The notes: generated by a model from the sequence alone, not told the origin. DNA of 64,000 nucleotides from SIG622 sp045652245 (GCA_045652245.1 JAZRTY010000039.1:1-64000); one strand, 5' to 3'; positions 32,737-43,058 are shown, counted from the first letter of the stretch. Made by a program: numbers and translations.

Positions 32737-35700
32737 AAGAATTTTGTCTGCTGTGCTTTGCGTACTGATGCTTACTTCAAGCTTCGTGTTTACTGCAAAT
32801 GCGGCAGGTGAAACAGGAACAGTTCTGACAACATTGTATTCTTCAGCTAAGGGTACAACCACCAACATATATGTTGAAGGACTCAATTATGATAACATCC
32901 AGTTGTCAGAAAGTGGAGAATATACCTATTCCAAGATACTTTACAAAGACGCAAGTGCAACGAGAGTTCAAATATCTCCAACCCTCTCTAATGGTGTTTA
33001 TAATCCGGCGGTACCATCGACTAATGGTTTTACCGTTGCAGTTCTGCTTAAGAGGAACGAGAGTTTTGCAGAATATCTTAAAGAAAAAGGCATCAGCGAA
33101 ACCAACCTTTATTTTGTTGCCTACGACAAGGATTCCGCTCCTGTTTTGCATACTAAGAATGACTCTGCTAATAACCCTTTGCAAACATATGAGTTTGACG
33201 ATGGTTATACACTTTATGTGGCGAGCGAGTCTGATAATGTAGATTATTTGTCATCTCTTTCAGTTTTCCCATATTCCAATACTCACTACAACCAAGGTAC
33301 CACTCATATGACAAATTACTTTACAGATGCGGAACATTCCGATGAGTCTGTAGTTGATGTAATCGGATGGGCTGTTTATGATGGTACTGTAACCGATATG
33401 GAGGCTATGGCGGCTGATATCAAGACTATGTCTTTGGGAACTAACATCTATGTATCACCCACAGGTGTTAATACCTATTCAGGTTTTTCACCCAGTGCAC
33501 CTGTAAAGACACTTTCTCAGGCAAATACACTTATCCAAAATTGTCTTAAAGCTGATATTTATGATGAAAATACAACAGTTACAATTCACGTAATGGATGG
33601 CTTTGATGCAACTCATGTTGTTTTCAAAAGCGATACTGGCTCTGTTACACTTCCGATAGAAGACGGAAAAGTCACTATAAACAGTAACTTAGTTAGAGAT
33701 ATTTCAGAATATGATGTTACCTTTGCAAAGATGTATAATGTAACAGTTACAGGTGGTAAAGCAGAGCCTGCAACAGTAGAGCATGGCGCAAACGTTGTAA
33801 TCACAATTAATGACTACGATGCAAATGCTAAGACTTATACAGTTACTGTAAACAATGTAGCAACAGATGTTGTTATTGACGAAAATGGTAAGTTTACTCT
33901 TACAAATATCACAGAAGTAACTAATGTTGTTATTTCTTCAACTGCTCAGACACGTACAGTTAGTGTAGTTGCTGACCCGACAGAGGGTGGTACAGTTTCA
34001 GGTCTCGAAAACGAGGGCGTATACAACGTTGGCGCAACCGTAACTCTTACAGCCGTACCTGAAGAAGGCTACAAGTTCCTTTACTGGACAGAGAGCGACG
34101 AAGAAGTTTTAAGAGACGCAACAATCAGCTTTACAGCAACTGCAAACAGAAACCTTGTAGCTGTTTTCGAAGAAATTACCTACACAGTAACAGTTATTGC
34201 CGGAGACGGTGGAGAAGTTGAAGAACTTGCTTCTGCAACTGTTCGTGTGGGAACAGAAGTAACTATCAATGCAACACCTGATGAAGCTTATAGCTTTGAC
34301 GGTTGGTATGATGGTGATGAAAAGGTTTCTTCTGATGCTGAATATACATTTACAGTTAATGATGATGTATCACTCACAGCTAAGTTTACAAAGAAGACTT
34401 GTACAGTAAGTGTTACTGGTGGTACACCTGCAGAGTCAACAGTAGAATATGGTGATGATCTTGAAATCACAATTCCTGACTATGATGCAAACGCTAACAC
34501 ATACACAATTACTGTAAACAACGAACCTGCAGAAGTTACAGTTTCTGCTGAAGGTAAGTTCACTCTTACAAATATCACAGAAACAACTACTGTTGTTATT
34601 TCAACAGCTACCCAGACTCGTACAGTTACAGTAAATGTTGACCCGACAGAGGGTGGTACAGTTGATGGTGCTGGTGTATACAACTACGGTGCAGATGTAA
34701 CTGTTACAGCTACAGCAAACGAAGGTTACGATTTTGTTAGCTGGACAAAAGATGGCGAAGAAGTTTCAACATCTGCAGAATTCACATTTACAGCAAATGC
34801 TAATGTTACTCTTACAGCTAACTTCAAACCTCTGACATTTAGTGTAATATTCTATGCAAACGGTGGCAGTGGAGCTCCGGATAGTATTGAAGTGAAATAC
34901 GGAGAAGAGGTTGATCTTTCTGAGTATATTCCTACTCTTGAAGGAAGCGACTTCGCAGGCTGGGAAGATCTAGAATCAGAGAATCCAATCACAATTACCG
35001 ATAACAAGTTCACAATGCCCGCAAAAAATGTAACACTTACAGCTAAGTTTACAAAGAAGACTTATACTGTAACATTCGATGCAGGCGAAGGTAAGTTTGC
35101 AAATGGTGAGTCAACATATGTAGTAGAAAATGTTGAACACGGAAAAGATATTTCAACTCTCGTTCCGACAGAAACCCCTGAAAAGGCTTCTAACGAAACA
35201 ACCAACTTTAAATTTGACGGTTGGGATTATGAAATAGGTGCAACGGTTGTTGGTGAAACTGTTATCAGTGCGAAGTATGAAGAAACAACCAGAACATACG
35301 GTGTTACATTCTACCCGAACTACGATGGTGGTGTAGAAAACGTAGAAAACTTCTATGCTTACAATGCTATAATCGATAATGCTCCTGAATTTACAAGAAC
35401 AGGTTACACATTCGCAGGTTGGGCAACAGATGCAAATGGTAGTAAGCTTGAAACACTCCCTGCAGTAACAGGTGAGGCAGTATACTATGCACTCTGGACA
35501 ATCAACCAGTATGAAGTAAAATTTGTAGCTGAAGACCAAGAGGTTATTACTAAGACGGTTGATCACGGAAAGACAGTTGATGTTCTTCCGGAAGCTCCTG
35601 AATATGACCACAAGACATTCTCTAAGTGGATGTATGCAGGTGCAGAATTTACAACAGATATAGAGATTACAGAATCTATTACAGTTGAGGCTCTTTATAT

Positions 35701-38626
35701 AAGTGAAGAACTGCTTACAGTTTCATTTGAAACTCTTTATGGTGGTCCTCTTGTAGATGTAGAAGATTATGCAGGTGAAACTATTGAGCTTGCTACTCTT
35801 GAACATGAAGGCTATACATTTGAAGGTTGGTTTGATGGTGGAACTAAGGTATCGTCACCTTACACTATTACAAAAACTGTAACACTTACAGCTAAGTTCT
35901 TTGAAAATATCGCTAAGATTGGTGATACAAACTATCCTTCTCTCGAAGCAGCAGTTGCAGCTGCAGATCCTGATGCTGAAGTTGTTCTTCTTAAGGATGC
36001 TTCCGGCAACGGTATTGTAATTAATAAGGACATTACAATTAACCTCGGTGGAAACACATACACAATCGACGGTGAAACAGTTGGTTCAGCAGGAACTGAG
36101 ACACTTGGCTTCCAGCTCCTCAAGAACAACAATATCAAAATTGAGAACGGTACAATCAAATCTTCTATAGCAAAGATGCTCGTTCAGAACTATTCAAATC
36201 TTACACTTGACGGTGTAACACTTGACGGTTCAGAGCTTGTTCAAAGTGAAATAGGCTACTACACACTTTCAAACTGCAACGGAAATGTTGTAATTAAGAA
36301 TTCTACAATTATAGCACACGAGAATGGAGTTGCATTTGACGTAGATTATCAGAGTAGCTATCCGAGCGGCGTAAAGGTAACTCTTACAGGAACTACAGAA
36401 ATCATAGGCGCAATTGAGTATGAAGCTAACGAAAAGAACTCTCTTGCAAAAGAAGAATCAGTTGTTCTTGAAGCTCCCGAAGGCTACGAATGGAACGACG
36501 AAGGAGTTCTTGTAGTAGTTAAGGTTATTGAAGGCGAAACTAATATTGGCGAAGTTGAAATTTCAAAGCCTGAAGCACCTGACGAAAATATTAAAATCGA
36601 AGTTACAACACCTGGTGAAGAAGGCGAGGATGCAAAACCCGAAATCAGCATTACTCTTCCTGCAAATACTGTTGTAACAGATAAGATTGAAAAAGTTACA
36701 GTTAATGATGTAACAGAAGATGAAAGCAAATATCCTGATAGCATTTCAGATCCTCTGGATGTAAAGAAGGTATTTGAAATTGAAATTAAGGATGAAGACG
36801 GTGAAGCTGTTTACGATGCTACTAACAATGAAGCAATCGTAGTAACAATTCCTTACGAGCAGCAGAATTCTGACAGACGTATTGTTATCTATCACGATGA
36901 TGTAAGACTTACACAGGTAGATTCGCTTGCTGACTTGGAAATCGGATACTTCTATTACGATGCGGAAGCTAAAGAAGTAACAATTAATGTTGCACATTTC
37001 TCAATAATCACAATTGTTGAGGAAGATAAAAACGATTATATCCTTACAATTGATGCTACAACAGCGTATGACAAGGATGACACAGTTTACGTTATAGGTG
37101 ACACTGTTACAGTAACTATTGGTGTTAAGTCTGATAAAGAAAAGACTCAGTATGCGGGAATATCTTATGAACTTAAATATGATGCAAGTGTTCTTAAGTA
37201 TACCGGAACTAATAGCGCATCTAATGGAGTTGTTTACAAAAAGAACATTTCAGGAGAAGATGTAGTTATTGGTACAGAATATACTGAAACATTTAAGGTT
37301 ATTGGTACTTTTGACAGTAAGGCATTTACAGTAATCGGTTCTGTTCTTGAAAACTTTGATGCATCATGGGAACCTCAGATGAACGCTCCTGTTGAAGGTC
37401 CTGCAACAATCTACTTCCTTGAACCTTACACAATCACATATGAAAATATGGATGGCGCAACACATGAAGAAGGATATCCTACAAAGCATACTTACGGTAC
37501 AGCAACAGTACTTAAGGATGCAACAAAGACAGGATATACATTCGATGGCTGGTATGCAGATGCTGGATTCACAGGTAACGAAGTAACAGAACTTGCAGCA
37601 GATGGTTATACAGCAGCTATTACTCTCTATGCTAAGTGGACAGTAAACAAGTACAATGTAACATTTAACGCAGACGGTGGAACCACAGTTGACGATATGA
37701 CTGATGTTCCATACGGAACAGAAGTTGATGTATCTAGACTTATACCTACAAAGACAGGCTACACATTCGCAGGATGGGTAGATACAGCAACAGATGATGC
37801 AGTTACAGTTACAGAAGGCAAGTTCGCAATGCCCGACAGAGCAGTAGCACTTAAGGCAACATGGGATCTCGTAGAATATTCAGTAAGCTATACACATACT
37901 AGCGGTTCAACAGGTGATATAGCTGATATAATCTTTGCTAATGCTCCCGATGAAGCAAATATCGAAAACGCACTTGAAATTACCCCGGTAATGGATACAA
38001 CTAAGTATAGCTACGCATTCCAGTATAAGATTGGTGATGGCGACTTTACTGATATTCCTCTGACAGACGGAAAACTCGTATTTGAAGTTGGTTCAGTTGT
38101 TGCAGATGTTTATGTAGATGTTGTTCGTACACCTCTGTTCCAGGTTAAGGTTTATAATGAATTTGTAAATGGTTATGCTCTTGTTATCGCTTATGGTAAC
38201 GAAACTGGTGCATATACATTCGATATGAACTCTGTTGAATACGGTATGTATAGAACAGCTCATTATGATGACAATGAAGAAATAACTTGTGCTCATGCAT
38301 TTGTACTCAGAGCAGCTGCAGACTTCGACGAAGAGGATGCATTTGAGCTCATTTCCTACGATGCGAATGCAACAGCAGATGCTATTGAAATTAAGACAGC
38401 AGAGCCTGACCTTAATGAAGATGAACTTGTTGGTATAAATGATGTTGGTGCAGTTTACTACTCATGGACGGCTGACGAAACAAGGGAAGTGGATTGTCCA
38501 GATTATGCTACTTATGTTGAAAGATTGTTGAATTCTGACCTCGATCCTGACAAGGAAATCGATGGAGGCGACGTAACAGTTGTAACAGATTACACAGGTT
38601 TTCAATATAGCGTACCTCAGTCATAA
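32726..38626 (+). CDS. Secreted InlB-repeat protein with cohesin-like and C-terminal dockerin-like domains
   Basis: Exported surface protein of 1,966 residues. A signal peptide (1-26) is followed by an N-terminal region with a parallel-beta-helix-like start (IYVSPTGVNTYSG near 241). Then come tandem bacterial/InlB-B-type repeats from about 335 to 1060, including a duplicated block of roughly 220 residues. A beta-helix segment (about 1065-1235), an acidic linker region, a cohesin-like domain (about 1436-1570, GDTVTVTIGVKS ... ISYELKYDASVLKY) and two more InlB-type repeats (about 1572-1720, GYTFDGWYAD, GYTFAGW) follow. The end (1893-1966) has two dockerin-type calcium loops, DLNEDELVGIND and DLDPDKEIDGGD. 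There is no SLH or LPXTG anchor, so anchoring through a cohesin is plausible. The neighbour carries one. Start chosen at 32726 after GAAAGGAG. Confidence 0.85.
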   Translation: MKFKRILSAVLCVLMLTSSFVFTANAAGETGTVLTTLYSSAKGTTTNIYVEGLNYDNIQLSESGEYTYSKILYKDASATRVQISPTLSNGVYNPAVPSTNGFTVAVLLKRNESFAEYLKEKGISETNLYFVAYDKDSAPVLHTKNDSANNPLQTYEFDDGYTLYVASESDNVDYLSSLSVFPYSNTHYNQGTTHMTNYFTDAEHSDESVVDVIGWAVYDGTVTDMEAMAADIKTMSLGTNIYVSPTGVNTYSGFSPSAPVKTLSQANTLIQNCLKADIYDENTTVTIHVMDGFDATHVVFKSDTGSVTLPIEDGKVTINSNLVRDISEYDVTFAKMYNVTVTGGKAEPATVEHGANVVITINDYDANAKTYTVTVNNVATDVVIDENGKFTLTNITEVTNVVISSTAQTRTVSVVADPTEGGTVSGLENEGVYNVGATVTLTAVPEEGYKFLYWTESDEEVLRDATISFTATANRNLVAVFEEITYTVTVIAGDGGEVEELASATVRVGTEVTINATPDEAYSFDGWYDGDEKVSSDAEYTFTVNDDVSLTAKFTKKTCTVSVTGGTPAESTVEYGDDLEITIPDYDANANTYTITVNNEPAEVTVSAEGKFTLTNITETTTVVISTATQTRTVTVNVDPTEGGTVDGAGVYNYGADVTVTATANEGYDFVSWTKDGEEVSTSAEFTFTANANVTLTANFKPLTFSVIFYANGGSGAPDSIEVKYGEEVDLSEYIPTLEGSDFAGWEDLESENPITITDNKFTMPAKNVTLTAKFTKKTYTVTFDAGEGKFANGESTYVVENVEHGKDISTLVPTETPEKASNETTNFKFDGWDYEIGATVVGETVISAKYEETTRTYGVTFYPNYDGGVENVENFYAYNAIIDNAPEFTRTGYTFAGWATDANGSKLETLPAVTGEAVYYALWTINQYEVKFVAEDQEVITKTVDHGKTVDVLPEAPEYDHKTFSKWMYAGAEFTTDIEITESITVEALYISEELLTVSFETLYGGPLVDVEDYAGETIELATLEHEGYTFEGWFDGGTKVSSPYTITKTVTLTAKFFENIAKIGDTNYPSLEAAVAAADPDAEVVLLKDASGNGIVINKDITINLGGNTYTIDGETVGSAGTETLGFQLLKNNNIKIENGTIKSSIAKMLVQNYSNLTLDGVTLDGSELVQSEIGYYTLSNCNGNVVIKNSTIIAHENGVAFDVDYQSSYPSGVKVTLTGTTEIIGAIEYEANEKNSLAKEESVVLEAPEGYEWNDEGVLVVVKVIEGETNIGEVEISKPEAPDENIKIEVTTPGEEGEDAKPEISITLPANTVVTDKIEKVTVNDVTEDESKYPDSISDPLDVKKVFEIEIKDEDGEAVYDATNNEAIVVTIPYEQQNSDRRIVIYHDDVRLTQVDSLADLEIGYFYYDAEAKEVTINVAHFSIITIVEEDKNDYILTIDATTAYDKDDTVYVIGDTVTVTIGVKSDKEKTQYAGISYELKYDASVLKYTGTNSASNGVVYKKNISGEDVVIGTEYTETFKVIGTFDSKAFTVIGSVLENFDASWEPQMNAPVEGPATIYFLEPYTITYENMDGATHEEGYPTKHTYGTATVLKDATKTGYTFDGWYADAGFTGNEVTELAADGYTAAITLYAKWTVNKYNVTFNADGGTTVDDMTDVPYGTEVDVSRLIPTKTGYTFAGWVDTATDDAVTVTEGKFAMPDRAVALKATWDLVEYSVSYTHTSGSTGDIADIIFANAPDEANIENALEITPVMDTTKYSYAFQYKIGDGDFTDIPLTDGKLVFEVGSVVADVYVDVVRTPLFQVKVYNEFVNGYALVIAYGNETGAYTFDMNSVEYGMYRTAHYDDNEEITCAHAFVLRAAADFDEEDAFELISYDANATADAIEIKTAEPDLNEDELVGINDVGAVYYSWTADETREVDCPDYATYVERLLNSDLDPDKEIDGGDVTVVTDYTGFQYSVPQS

Positions 38627-38647
38627 TTAAGTTATAATACCAGCAAA

Positions 38648-38692
38648 ATGACGTTTGCCTCCGTGCTATTCGTTAGCACGGAGGCAAATAAA
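38648..38692 (+). terminator. Large hairpin between the two surface-protein genes
   Basis: TTTGCCTCCGTGCTA pairs perfectly with TAGCACGGAGGCAAA across a short loop. There is no T run after it (ATAAAACCCC), so it may stabilise or process an mRNA spanning both genes rather than end it. Confidence 0.6.
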
Positions 38693-38724
38693 ACCCCTAT
38701 ATGTTAATTTAAAGGATGAATAGA

Positions 38725-41034
38725 ATGATAAAAAAAATAATTTCATCAATACTATCTGTAGTTATTCTGCTTTCAACAGTTGCTTTTACTGCAAGTGCTG
38801 ATGGAGAAACTATAAAGTTTATTTTATCTTCGGACGGAGAAAGCAGTGTAACTGTTCCTGGAACCGTTGGTGCTACTTTCGAAGTCGACTTTATTATCGT
38901 AAATACTGAAAGCAATGACTACGAAGCTATTGTAACAAATGCTATAAAGTATAATCCGGAATTGCTTGAGCTTGTAAGTTGCACTCCTACAAATAGATGT
39001 ACCGTTCTTGGAAATAACTCCGGTGATAAATTTGTTAAAACCGGAACCGGCGGGGATGAAGCTATAGATTCTTCAGAATATACTTATTGTACGTTAACAT
39101 TTAAAACTCTTGTAGCTTCGGGTCTCGGCACTATTACATCAAGGCCGAAGGATGCTTCTATTAGCATTTATAACAGCAATACAAACCGATACGACGATAT
39201 TTATAAAGGTGATGATGGTACAATTGCTCTTGAAAGCCTAGATGTCACCATCGGTACCGGATATAGTCCTGTTACACAGGTTAGTTTGAATCCGACAAAT
39301 GCTACTATTGACATTGAAGAAACAATAGATGTTACTGTTTCTATTAATGCTGATGCCTCCAATAAAAACTTTACAGTTGTATCTCAAGATACCAACGTTG
39401 CAAGTGTTGAAAAAATCTCTGATAACACCTTTAGAGTTACAGGTGTAAACAAAGATCTCTTGCCAAATGGATGCACAACAAAAATAATTGTTTCTGCGGC
39501 TGATAACCAAAAGGCTGAGTTTACTGTTAATGTAAATGCTCCTAAGGTTACACTTATTCCTGCCAGTGCTGAGCTCTATTCTGAAGATACACTGCAAATG
39601 CAGGCTACTATTCTTCCAAGCAACAGAATAATTACATTTAAGTCACATAATAAGGATAATGAGAGTGTTAATGATATTGTCCGTATATCACCCGAAGGTC
39701 TTGTTGTAGCCCTAAAGGCGGGTGAGGCTATAGTTACTGCACAAGATAATTTCAATCCCAATATTAACAAGACAAGCAACATAATTGTTAAACCCGACGG
39801 ATTAGTGCTCGCAGATGCTTCTGTAAATGTTGGTAAAACTGTAACACCTACATTTACTAAGAATATGTCAGAGGCGAGAAAGAATAAGTATACCTTTACT
39901 TTTGCAAGTGGTAATGAAGCGGTTGCAACAGTTAATGCTACAACAGGCGTTGTTACCGGTGTTAGCGCAGGTACTGCAGAAATTACCGTTACAGGTACAG
40001 CTGCAGGACTTAGTACACTTACTGCTACTTGCACCATCACCGTAAGTCCCGGTGGCGGCGGCGGTGGTGGCGGCGGAGGCGGAGGCGGTGTCTCCAGCTA
40101 TAAGCTGACAATCTGCACTCCTGACGGTGAAGAACTGAAAGTCGAAACAAAGACATCAGGTACAACTATTAAGGTTGCGGATTATACCTTTACTAAGGAC
40201 GGCTACACTTTTGAAGGTCTCTTTACAGATAAGGAGCTTACAAAGAAGGCAGAGGACTTTAAGATAACCAAGGCTACAACTCTTTATGCAAAGTTTGTAG
40301 AAGCTCAAGTAAAGCCCGACAGACCTGCTTCTATTCCATCTGCACTTACAGATGTGCACGTTGCATATATCGTAGGTCGTGGTGAGGGTAAGGTACAGCC
40401 TGAGGCGAGCATCACAAGAGCAGAAGTTGCAACAATTTTCTTCAGACTTCTTGAAGATGAAATCAGAGACGCAAATTACACTAAAGAAAACAACTTTACT
40501 GATGTAAATCAGGGCGATTGGTTCAACACAGCTGTTTCCACACTTGCAAAGCTTGAAATTCTTAACGGATACAAGGAAGCTGACGGAACATACAGCTTCA
40601 GACCTAACAACCCGATAACACGTGGCGAGTATGCAACAATTGTTTCAAGACTTGCATCTGTAGAAGGAAGTGAAAGTGTTCCTCTCAGCGATATCTCTGA
40701 ACACTGGGCTTATGAAAATATTCTTAAGGCAACTTCGCTCGGCTGGATAAAGGGTTATGAGGATGGTACCTTCAGACCTACTAACGATATAACAAGAGCA
40801 GAAGCAATGACTCTTACCAACAGAGTTCTTTGCAGAGAGCCTGAAACAGTTGAGGATATTCTTTCTGAACAGATGATAACCTTTACAGATAATGCAGACA
40901 CAAGTATGTGGTATTATCTTGCAATCCAGGAAGCAACAAACAGCCACGAATACAAGATGAAGGCTGACGGAAAGCATGAAACATGGACAAAGCTTACCGA
41001 AACTCCTGACTGGACAAAGCTTGAAAAGGAATAA
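38725..41034 (+). CDS. SLH-anchored surface protein with N-terminal cohesin-like domain
   Basis: Exported protein of 769 residues. Signal peptide (about 1-25, ending FTASA). A cohesin-like domain (about 26-165) shows the pattern VPGTVGATFEVDFIIVNTE ... AIKYNPELLELVSC. Three Ig-like (Big_2) modules (about 175-450) are followed by a run of about a dozen glycines, an InlB-type repeat (about 467-530) and three SLH modules (about 540-730: ITRAEVATIFFRL, ITRGEYATIVSRL, ITRAEAMTLTNRV) that bind secondary cell-wall polymer. It has the layout of a minimal anchoring scaffoldin. The upstream gene encodes a dockerin-like end, so the two may pair. ATG at 38725 was preferred to 38716 for Shine-Dalgarno spacing (AAAGGATG). 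Confidence 0.86.
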   Translation: MIKKIISSILSVVILLSTVAFTASADGETIKFILSSDGESSVTVPGTVGATFEVDFIIVNTESNDYEAIVTNAIKYNPELLELVSCTPTNRCTVLGNNSGDKFVKTGTGGDEAIDSSEYTYCTLTFKTLVASGLGTITSRPKDASISIYNSNTNRYDDIYKGDDGTIALESLDVTIGTGYSPVTQVSLNPTNATIDIEETIDVTVSINADASNKNFTVVSQDTNVASVEKISDNTFRVTGVNKDLLPNGCTTKIIVSAADNQKAEFTVNVNAPKVTLIPASAELYSEDTLQMQATILPSNRIITFKSHNKDNESVNDIVRISPEGLVVALKAGEAIVTAQDNFNPNINKTSNIIVKPDGLVLADASVNVGKTVTPTFTKNMSEARKNKYTFTFASGNEAVATVNATTGVVTGVSAGTAEITVTGTAAGLSTLTATCTITVSPGGGGGGGGGGGGGVSSYKLTICTPDGEELKVETKTSGTTIKVADYTFTKDGYTFEGLFTDKELTKKAEDFKITKATTLYAKFVEAQVKPDRPASIPSALTDVHVAYIVGRGEGKVQPEASITRAEVATIFFRLLEDEIRDANYTKENNFTDVNQGDWFNTAVSTLAKLEILNGYKEADGTYSFRPNNPITRGEYATIVSRLASVEGSESVPLSDISEHWAYENILKATSLGWIKGYEDGTFRPTNDITRAEAMTLTNRVLCREPETVEDILSEQMITFTDNADTSMWYYLAIQEATNSHEYKMKADGKHETWTKLTETPDWTKLEKE

Positions 41035-41062
41035 TTTTCTCTTGTAAATATCTGAATATATT

Positions 41063-41102
41063 GGTCAAGTCCGACGTTTGTCGGGCTTGACTTTTGCTTT
41101 TT
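41063..41102 (+). terminator. Terminator after the SLH/cohesin gene
   Basis: GTCAAGTCCGAC pairs with GTCGGGCTTGAC (one mismatch tolerated) and is followed by TTTTGCTTTTTT. Confidence 0.88.
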
Positions 41103-41145
41103 TACCAAAAACAATATAGTTTAATAAAAATTTTTCTTCTGTCTA

Positions 41146-41174
41146 TTGACGAAAACCGTATAATGTAGTAAAAT
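41146..41174 (+). promoter_or_regulatory. Promoter of the histidine kinase-mreB pair
   Basis: TTGACG (41146-41151), 17-base spacer, TAAAAT (41169-41174), just before GGGGGAAAACAG and the kinase ATG. Confidence 0.7.
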
Positions 41175-41210
41175 ATAAAGTAAGGGATTTTATCAAAAGG
41201 GGGAAAACAG

Positions 41211-41963
41211 ATGCGAAAAAAATGCGGACTGTTTGATTTTCTTTTCCGGAAGAAAACTGACCGTGAAATTTTGAAATTACGTGACGAACAGAACGCCTTT
41301 CTTGGCATCGTAGCACACGATTTGCGCACTCCCATGACAAGTATTGCAGGCTTTGTTGATGCAATTCTTGACGGAACAATTCCACCCGAAAAGCAGGAGC
41401 ATTATCTGAAAATTGTCTCCTCTGAGTCTCACAGGCTTTCAAGACTTGTAAGCAACCTGTTGAATATTTCGAGAATACAGTCCGGGCAAGGAAGTCTTAA
41501 CATTACAGACTTCGATGTTTGTGAAAATGCCCGTCTTGCTCTTATATCCCTGGAGCAGCAGATAAATGCTAAAAATATTGAAATTGATTTTTCACCCTGT
41601 GCAGATAACTGTTATGTGAGTGCCGACAGCGAAGCAATACATCAGGTTTTATATAATTTACTTCACAATGCAATAAAGTTTTCCGATGACGGTGGGAAAA
41701 TCAAGATAAGTATTGAAGAACACGAAAAGAATAAGTATCTGGTTTGCGTTTCCAACACCGGTGACGGAATACCCGAAGACGAGCTGCCGCATATTTTTGA
41801 CAGATTCCACAAATCCGGTGCGTCAGGTGGTGCAGGACTCGGACTTTATATATGTAAGACAGTAATAGACCTTCACGGTGAGGACATATGGGCAGAGTCA
41901 AAGGAAAACGAATATACTTCCTTTAAGTTTACATTGACTGCAAAGAAAGCCCGGAACGACTAA
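41211..41963 (+). CDS. Soluble orphan sensor histidine kinase
   Basis: 250 residues. The HisKA dimerisation/phosphoacceptor domain contains FLGIVAHDLRTPM with His36, followed by a HATPase_c domain with N box (LYNLLHNAIKFSDDGG), G1 (VSNTGDGIPEDELPHIF) and G2 (GGAGLGLYIC). There is no membrane segment and no sensory PAS/HAMP domain, only a basic N-terminus, and no response regulator is nearby. mreB starts 35 bases downstream, so both are probably one transcript. A role linked to cell shape or envelope is an inference from position alone. Confidence 0.9.
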   Translation: MRKKCGLFDFLFRKKTDREILKLRDEQNAFLGIVAHDLRTPMTSIAGFVDAILDGTIPPEKQEHYLKIVSSESHRLSRLVSNLLNISRIQSGQGSLNITDFDVCENARLALISLEQQINAKNIEIDFSPCADNCYVSADSEAIHQVLYNLLHNAIKFSDDGGKIKISIEEHEKNKYLVCVSNTGDGIPEDELPHIFDRFHKSGASGGAGLGLYICKTVIDLHGEDIWAESKENEYTSFKFTLTAKKARND

Positions 41964-41998
41964 TATCTTCGTAAAGAAAGCGAAAGGAACAATAAAAA

Positions 41999-43018
41999 AT
42001 GATAAATGATATCGGAATTGACCTTGGCACATCTACTGTTCTTGTGTATGTTAAGGGCAAGGGCGTAATACTTGAGGAGCCCTCGGTTGTAGTTGTGGAT
42101 AAGAACACCGGCAAGGTAATAACAGTCGGCAGGGAAGCAGAAAAGATGCTTGGCAGAACGCCTGCCGGACTTGTGGCAATTCATCCTATGCGTGACGGTG
42201 TTATCAATCACTACGACATGGCACTTCAGATGATAAAATACTTCATGAAGAAGGCAATTGGAAACACCTTCTTTAAACCCAGAGTTATCGTTGCAGTTCC
42301 GAGTGGCATTACCGAGGTTGAGGAAAGAGCTGTTTGCGAGGCTACAATGAGAGCAGGTGCCAAGCGTGTATATCTTATCGAGGAGCCTGTTGCAGCCGCA
42401 ATCGGTGCCGGACTTGATATTTCAAAGCCTGTGGGAAATATGGTAATAGACATTGGTGGTGGAACTACCGATATTGCAGTTATGTCGCTCGGAGATGTTG
42501 TTTGCTCGGAGTCTATAAAGGTCGCAGGCAACAGACTTGACGAGTCGATTGTAAAATATATAAGAAGAAAGCACAGTATGCTTATTGGTGAAACTACTGC
42601 CGAGCAGCTCAAAATTCAAATCGGTACTGCGTGGCCCTTTTCCGAGCCTCACTCAAGAGAAGTAAAGGGCAGATGCCTTATTGAGGGACTTCCGAAAAAG
42701 GTTACAATCACTACAAAGGAGTTAATTGAAGCGATGGACGAGCCGTTTACGCAGATTGTTGATGCAGTTTGCCGTATAATCGAGATGACCTCGCCCGAGC
42801 TTGTCGGGGATATTGCTTCTTCGGGAATTGTTCTGACCGGTGGCGGAAGCAAGCTTCGTGGTATAGACAAGCTGATTGAAAAGGCAACCGGTATTAAGAC
42901 TCACATTCCGGAGAATCCTTCAAACAGCGTGGTTATCGGCGCAGGTCGTTCGCTTGAAAACATCTCTCTTATGCCGGAGGGCGTTCGCAATATTTCAAGA
43001 AGAAGATTTACAGAATAA
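41999..43018 (+). CDS. mreB: Rod shape-determining protein, MreB family
   Basis: Actin-like filament protein that guides peptidoglycan synthesis along the cell body. 339 residues. Phosphate-1 motif DIGIDLGTSTVLVY at the N-terminus, VPSGITEVEERAV, phosphate-2 VIDIGGGTTDIAV, and adenosine motif SGIVLTGGGSKLRG. It could be MreB, Mbl or MreBH; the sequence does not tell by eye. mreC and mreD do not follow it, and it lies behind a histidine kinase gene. Confidence 0.94.
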   Translation: MINDIGIDLGTSTVLVYVKGKGVILEEPSVVVVDKNTGKVITVGREAEKMLGRTPAGLVAIHPMRDGVINHYDMALQMIKYFMKKAIGNTFFKPRVIVAVPSGITEVEERAVCEATMRAGAKRVYLIEEPVAAAIGAGLDISKPVGNMVIDIGGGTTDIAVMSLGDVVCSESIKVAGNRLDESIVKYIRRKHSMLIGETTAEQLKIQIGTAWPFSEPHSREVKGRCLIEGLPKKVTITTKELIEAMDEPFTQIVDAVCRIIEMTSPELVGDIASSGIVLTGGGSKLRGIDKLIEKATGIKTHIPENPSNSVVIGAGRSLENISLMPEGVRNISRRRFTE

Positions 43019-43058
43019 TTATATTGGTGGCATCGAAAGGTGCCACTGTTTTTGTCAT

